Assembly: GCA_014526335.1 (NCBI GenBank)
Contig: JACTAT010000022.1
Span: 1,308,604-1,372,603, forward strand
DNA length: 64,000 bases
Reading direction: 5' to 3'
From: Chrysaora quinquecirrha
Lineage: Eukaryota; Cnidaria; Scyphozoa; Semaeostomeae; Pelagiidae
A program made the translations under genes and the position numbers. Positions 60,371 to 64,000 of this stretch are shown here, piece by piece. The notes under the pieces were generated by a model. The model was given only the letters and a program-made list of their open reading frames with translations. It made no database searches and was not told the DNA's origin. The stretch's first letter is position 1; every line of letters starts with the position of its first letter.

Positions 60371-63300
60371 TTAAGCATCAATCGCTGCAAGCACCGAGGT
60401 AATGACTCTCGCATATTCTGAAATTAAAAACGAAAAAATCCGTTATTGCCTTATATGTAATTCGTAACCTCCAAACAAATACTAAGACAGGACCAAAACA
60501 ACGACTGCAACATTGCAGTGACCTAGGCACCTGAGGGGAGGAGAAGAAGGGGAAGGAGAAAGACCACCTGATGACGCAAAGGGTAACTGCTGCCAACTGC
60601 GGCAAGGACAACTGGCAGCTGCCAACTATGGGAAATGGTGAGGCTCTGTTGGGGCCTTATGTGCCACCAAGGCAGGATATGGACTTGTAGCAGAAAACAG
60701 AAAAAGTACATAGAAAAAACGGGGTGGGAATCATGGGCTGAAGCAGGAGGAACTGCTGCAGACCTCGGGAAAAGTTGAGGCTCTGTTGACGCCTTATGTG
60801 CCACCAAGGGACGAAGTGGATAGGTAACAGGTAATAGTTAAGGACAAAGAAAAACGGGGTGGGAATCATGGGCTGAAGCAGGAGGAACTGCTGCAGACCT
60901 CGGGAAAAGATGAGGCTCTGTTGACGCCTTATGTGCCACCAAGGGACGAAGTGGATAGGTAACAGGTAATAGTTAAGGACATAGAAAAAAAACATGGGGA
61001 AGCAGGAGGGGAATCATGGGCTGAAGCAGGAGGAACTGCTGCAGACCTCGGGAAAAGATGAGGCTCTGTTGACGCCTTATGTTCCACCAAGGGATGAAGT
61101 GGACAGGTAGCAAGTAACATTTAAAGGACATAGAAAACAGTAAAAACACTTGGAATATATAGAATGAAGCATATTCAGAATAGACACATCTTGGATGAAA
61201 GATGAAACTTGGAGTATAAGTCAAACAAACAAGAATAGCTTGAAATACCTTTGGGATTATTATAGAATATGCAGTTATTAGCGCAGGTGTCAGGATGAGT
61301 TTCTAATAAATCATTTCCACAAGAGCAAATCGAGGGTAACTTTGTTTTCTTTCCTGCTGTTTTCTGTCTCAGTAAATTCTTTAATGCTTCGATATATCTA
61401 AGAGAGAAATAGTAATATCATAGAACACGGTAATATCAGAGTCATAAGTAAAACAACGAGTTGAGAAACGCCCTACATCAGCCCATCACAGTAGGGAAAT
61501 ACATCTTCGCATGGCAGACGATACAAGACCCTCTCACAGGAAAGAGCACTCTACCTCTGTCATAGTCGGAGAAGATATAGATTATATCCTCTACCTACAC
61601 GAGGTAGAGGATACAAGACATAACTCCAGGAAATCGAACGCTCCACCTCTGCTAGGGCCGATTCCGTCAACCGGTTTCAAGGAAATCTGTAATCAATAGT
61701 CACGTCAGAATCGCGCTCCTCAAAGACAACATCCCCACACACGGGAGGCGATGACTACATGGTCGACCCTCACTGACGGAGACCTCCTAAGTGAATCAAA
61801 CAGAGAGATTACATGGCTGATGGTCATGCGTCTAATTTACGATGGGACTGAATCTCCACGAGATAACCTTCACAAACCTACAAGCAGACAACATTGTCAT
61901 TTATTCTTGCGAGGTCGGCAAATAATGGACAATGTTCACGTGTCCTGTAAGAAAGAGCCCTCCACCTCTCCTACAACTAGAGAAGTACACCGTCGATGCA
62001 GAGGACAGAAGACGCACCGATCATAAAAACGTTTTTTTTGAAGGGCAAGAACAATAGATAACGTTAATCATCAGCCTCATTAACTTTTGTCCTTTTGCTC
62101 TCCAAATGTCAAGAAACTGAGAAGTGAGGGTTGCTTATTACCTAGCATATTCGTTCAAGGATATCAATCTAGGGGCACAAGCTGCTGAGTCCACATCAGC
62201 AGTAAAGCAGCTTATAACCTGAAGTTACTTAAAAAGGGATTGCTTGCTTACGTCCTTGGAGGAAGCAATAATACTACAAGAGCTGATTTTCTGGATATTC
62301 AACGCTCTCTTACTCTTACTCACCTATTAATTTCCTTTGTTTTTCTCTCTCGCTCATCGACTTTTGCTTTTTCATTACCTCTGCTTACTGTCGGTTGTTC
62401 TTGTAGCTGAAAAAATGAAAATCTTAGAAAATACATGGATCTTAAGGTTCACTTTTAAACCTTTTCCTTTTATGTTCTACGTATCATGCACATTACACGA
62501 GCTCCATGACCAAAAAAGGGGTATTTTTCTGAAGGTGCTGTGACTGCGTGGCCTAATCCAGGTGGCTCGTGGTGTCAGAAGCTCAGCGAAGTCAGGGTTC
62601 CAGCTCCAGCTTCGGTAGCGTCACAGCCACCAGGGTCGAGGTCTAGATTAGTTAACCTACTACTGAGATCCTAGCGACTGGCACTAAATAAACCATTTCA
62701 CTGATGCCATTCAACATTGCGTAGAAAAGCGGAAATATTTTGGACTTTTGGAAAGCTTTTCTTGTTTGACTCTCCTCTAAATATAAGCGTCAGAAATAGC
62801 CCGGCTGAAACTAAGGGTGAATTCATACCCAGATGCGGATCGAAATGCACCAATATCAGAAAGTGACGCCGGATTGGCATTGTGTTTTTAACACCAATCA
62901 GCTCATAGGATAGAGCAGGAAGACCAATAGAATTAATTGATGAGTCAAATCTGGAAATACATCATAGCATACTGAAAGTCTGATGCTACTTTAAGTAACA
63001 AATCAGAAACAGACTGAAGCAATTGACAGGCTGAATTTAAACACAGATGCTGATCGACATTCACTTATCAAAAAAGTGAAACTGGATCGATCTAGATTTA
63101 CTTTACTAGAAATAAATTGCTAACAGTGTGCAAGTTAAGCTACTTACTGTTTTCGCTGTATTTTGGCCTTGATTATTTTTGTATTCATTGAAAACTTCGA
63201 CTTCTTTTTCAATCATTGATCTTTCAATTTCTTTTTCTTGTTTTAATCTACACAAAGACGAAGGAAAAACTAACAACTCTCAATAACTTTTCTCAAGAAC

Positions 63301-63921
63301 TGGAATTGTCTTGGTACCATACCCAGCCCTCTTGAAAGGAAGGATCAAGTAGTGTAGAGCTAGATGAATAACTAGGGACACTCTGCTGCAGTATAGAGGC
63401 TTTATATGTTGTATTGATGCTACATACTGGCACTGACATGCACCGAAACCACATTGCATGTAGGGGGGGACTGCAGTATGCTCCCTCAGAAAATTTTAGA
63501 AGATACCACCTCAAGATTGGCTTAGATTGCTTTTCATAATAGTTATCGACAACTATGGCATAAGAAATAATTGAGATGATGTGTAAGAATGTTTTCAGAA
63601 TTATAAAACATGTTAGGATACTTAGTATCGTGAGTAATGTAATAACAGCTTATGGGTCTTTGGTGAAAGAAAGATACTAAATGAACACAGAAAACTAGGT
63701 GTAAGATGGACAAAATAGCAACGGGTGCTACAACACAAATGTTGAAAGCTAGGAGATTGAGACCCCTAAACGATTGGAAGGGTCGTTGTCTCAGGTTGAA
63801 ACTTTTTTAGAAGATTTCTTAATGAGATGTTTAAAATATAATACCTTTCAATTTGTTTCTTGTGTTTCTTTCTACGCAACGCCTCTCGCACTTCTCTCTT
63901 TCGATATCCATGAAAAGTTTT
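60371..63921 (-). CDS. CCDC15: CCDC15-like gene, 3' part (continues past the right edge)
   Basis: Seven exons with consistent phases: 63921-63845 (KTFHGYRKREVREALRRKKH), 63247-63148 (LKQEKEIERSMIEKEVEVF), 62406-62389, 62273-62252, 62184-62142 (APRLISLNEYAR; 62181 is an alternative start), 61397-61249 (YIEALKNLL, CSCGNDLLETHPDTCANNC, IFYNNPK), 60417-60371 (EYARVITSVLAAIDA, stop). The basic coiled coil and the C-terminal HPDTCANNCIFY signature match vertebrate CCDC15 as I remember it, a centriole/centriolar-satellite protein. The two short middle exons (18 and 22 bases) rest on splice sites and phase only. An ATTAAA (minus strand, 60243-60238) could end the transcript. The 5' part of the gene is outside the window. 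Confidence 0.75.
60630..61130. repeat. Tandem repeat of about 140 bp, 3 full copies
   Basis: In the last intron of the CCDC15-like gene. Unit: GAATCATGGGCTGAAGCAGG, CTGCAGACCTCGGGAAAAG, TGAGGCTCTGTTGACGCCTT. A partial copy sits at the left. Minus-strand ORFs over it are repeat products. Confidence 0.9.
62531..62702 (+). mobile_element. tRNA-derived SINE copy
   Basis: CCDC15-like intron, opposite to the gene. Same head and tail as the 36166 copy; box B decayed (AGGGTTCCAGCTCC). Confidence 0.75.
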
Positions 63922-64000
63922 CTACATGTCCAGTAATTGTGATTATTCTGGAATGAAAAGTATGCTAGTATGCAACTTGTTAACAATATATCCTAGTAAT

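Noticed and set aside
60523..61224. Overlapping minus-strand ORFs containing PWWHIRRQQSL repeats
   Set aside because: They follow the 140-bp tandem repeat in the CCDC15-like intron and carry no splice or start support.

Overview
The window is nuclear DNA of an invertebrate animal. It is AT-rich and intron-rich (GT-AG introns, many short coiled-coil exons) and carries tRNA-derived SINEs, MITEs, microsatellites and a large satellite array. The genes are animal-specific (Wnt, OAF) or ciliary/centriolar (CCDC39, CCDC15). A cnidarian is my best guess for the source, but the sequence alone does not settle it. Nothing bacterial or viral was recognised.

Layout. 210-15320 (+): CCDC39/FAP59, the axonemal 96-nm ruler protein, reconstructed as 24 coding exons; its introns hold minisatellites, SINEs, a LINE fossil and three palindromic elements. 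15550-28104: about 69 tandem copies of a 182-bp satellite with traces of higher-order structure. 29427-44107 (-): a four-exon Wnt11-type gene, convergent with CCDC39, so that the satellite lies between the two 3' ends. Its 10.5-kb second intron contains MITEs, a hAT-like element with an 8-bp target-site duplication, and tetranucleotide arrays. 44108-55904: about 11.8 kb between the divergent Wnt11 and OAF genes; no gene seen, many local tandem repeats. 55905-59935 (+): OAF (out at first) homologue, four exons. Its third intron contains an intron-poor opposite-strand gene (57572-58768) for a two-pass membrane protein whose lumenal part looks like plant APD proteins. 60371 to beyond the right edge (-): 3' end of a CCDC15-like gene, tail-to-tail with OAF.

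In three independent genes (CCDC39 exon 2, Wnt11 exon 3, the nested gene) the conserved protein can only be followed by moving frame by one base, mostly at homopolymers; in two of them a second shift restores the frame. This looks more like consensus base errors than pseudogenes, and any automatic gene model here should be checked for it. The genes do not form a pathway; CCDC39 and CCDC15 share a cilium/centriole theme, and Wnt11 and OAF are secreted. I found no clear new biological system. The items most worth a second look are the satellite, the altered acylation hairpin of the Wnt11 protein, the nested gene, and several unnamed repeat families.
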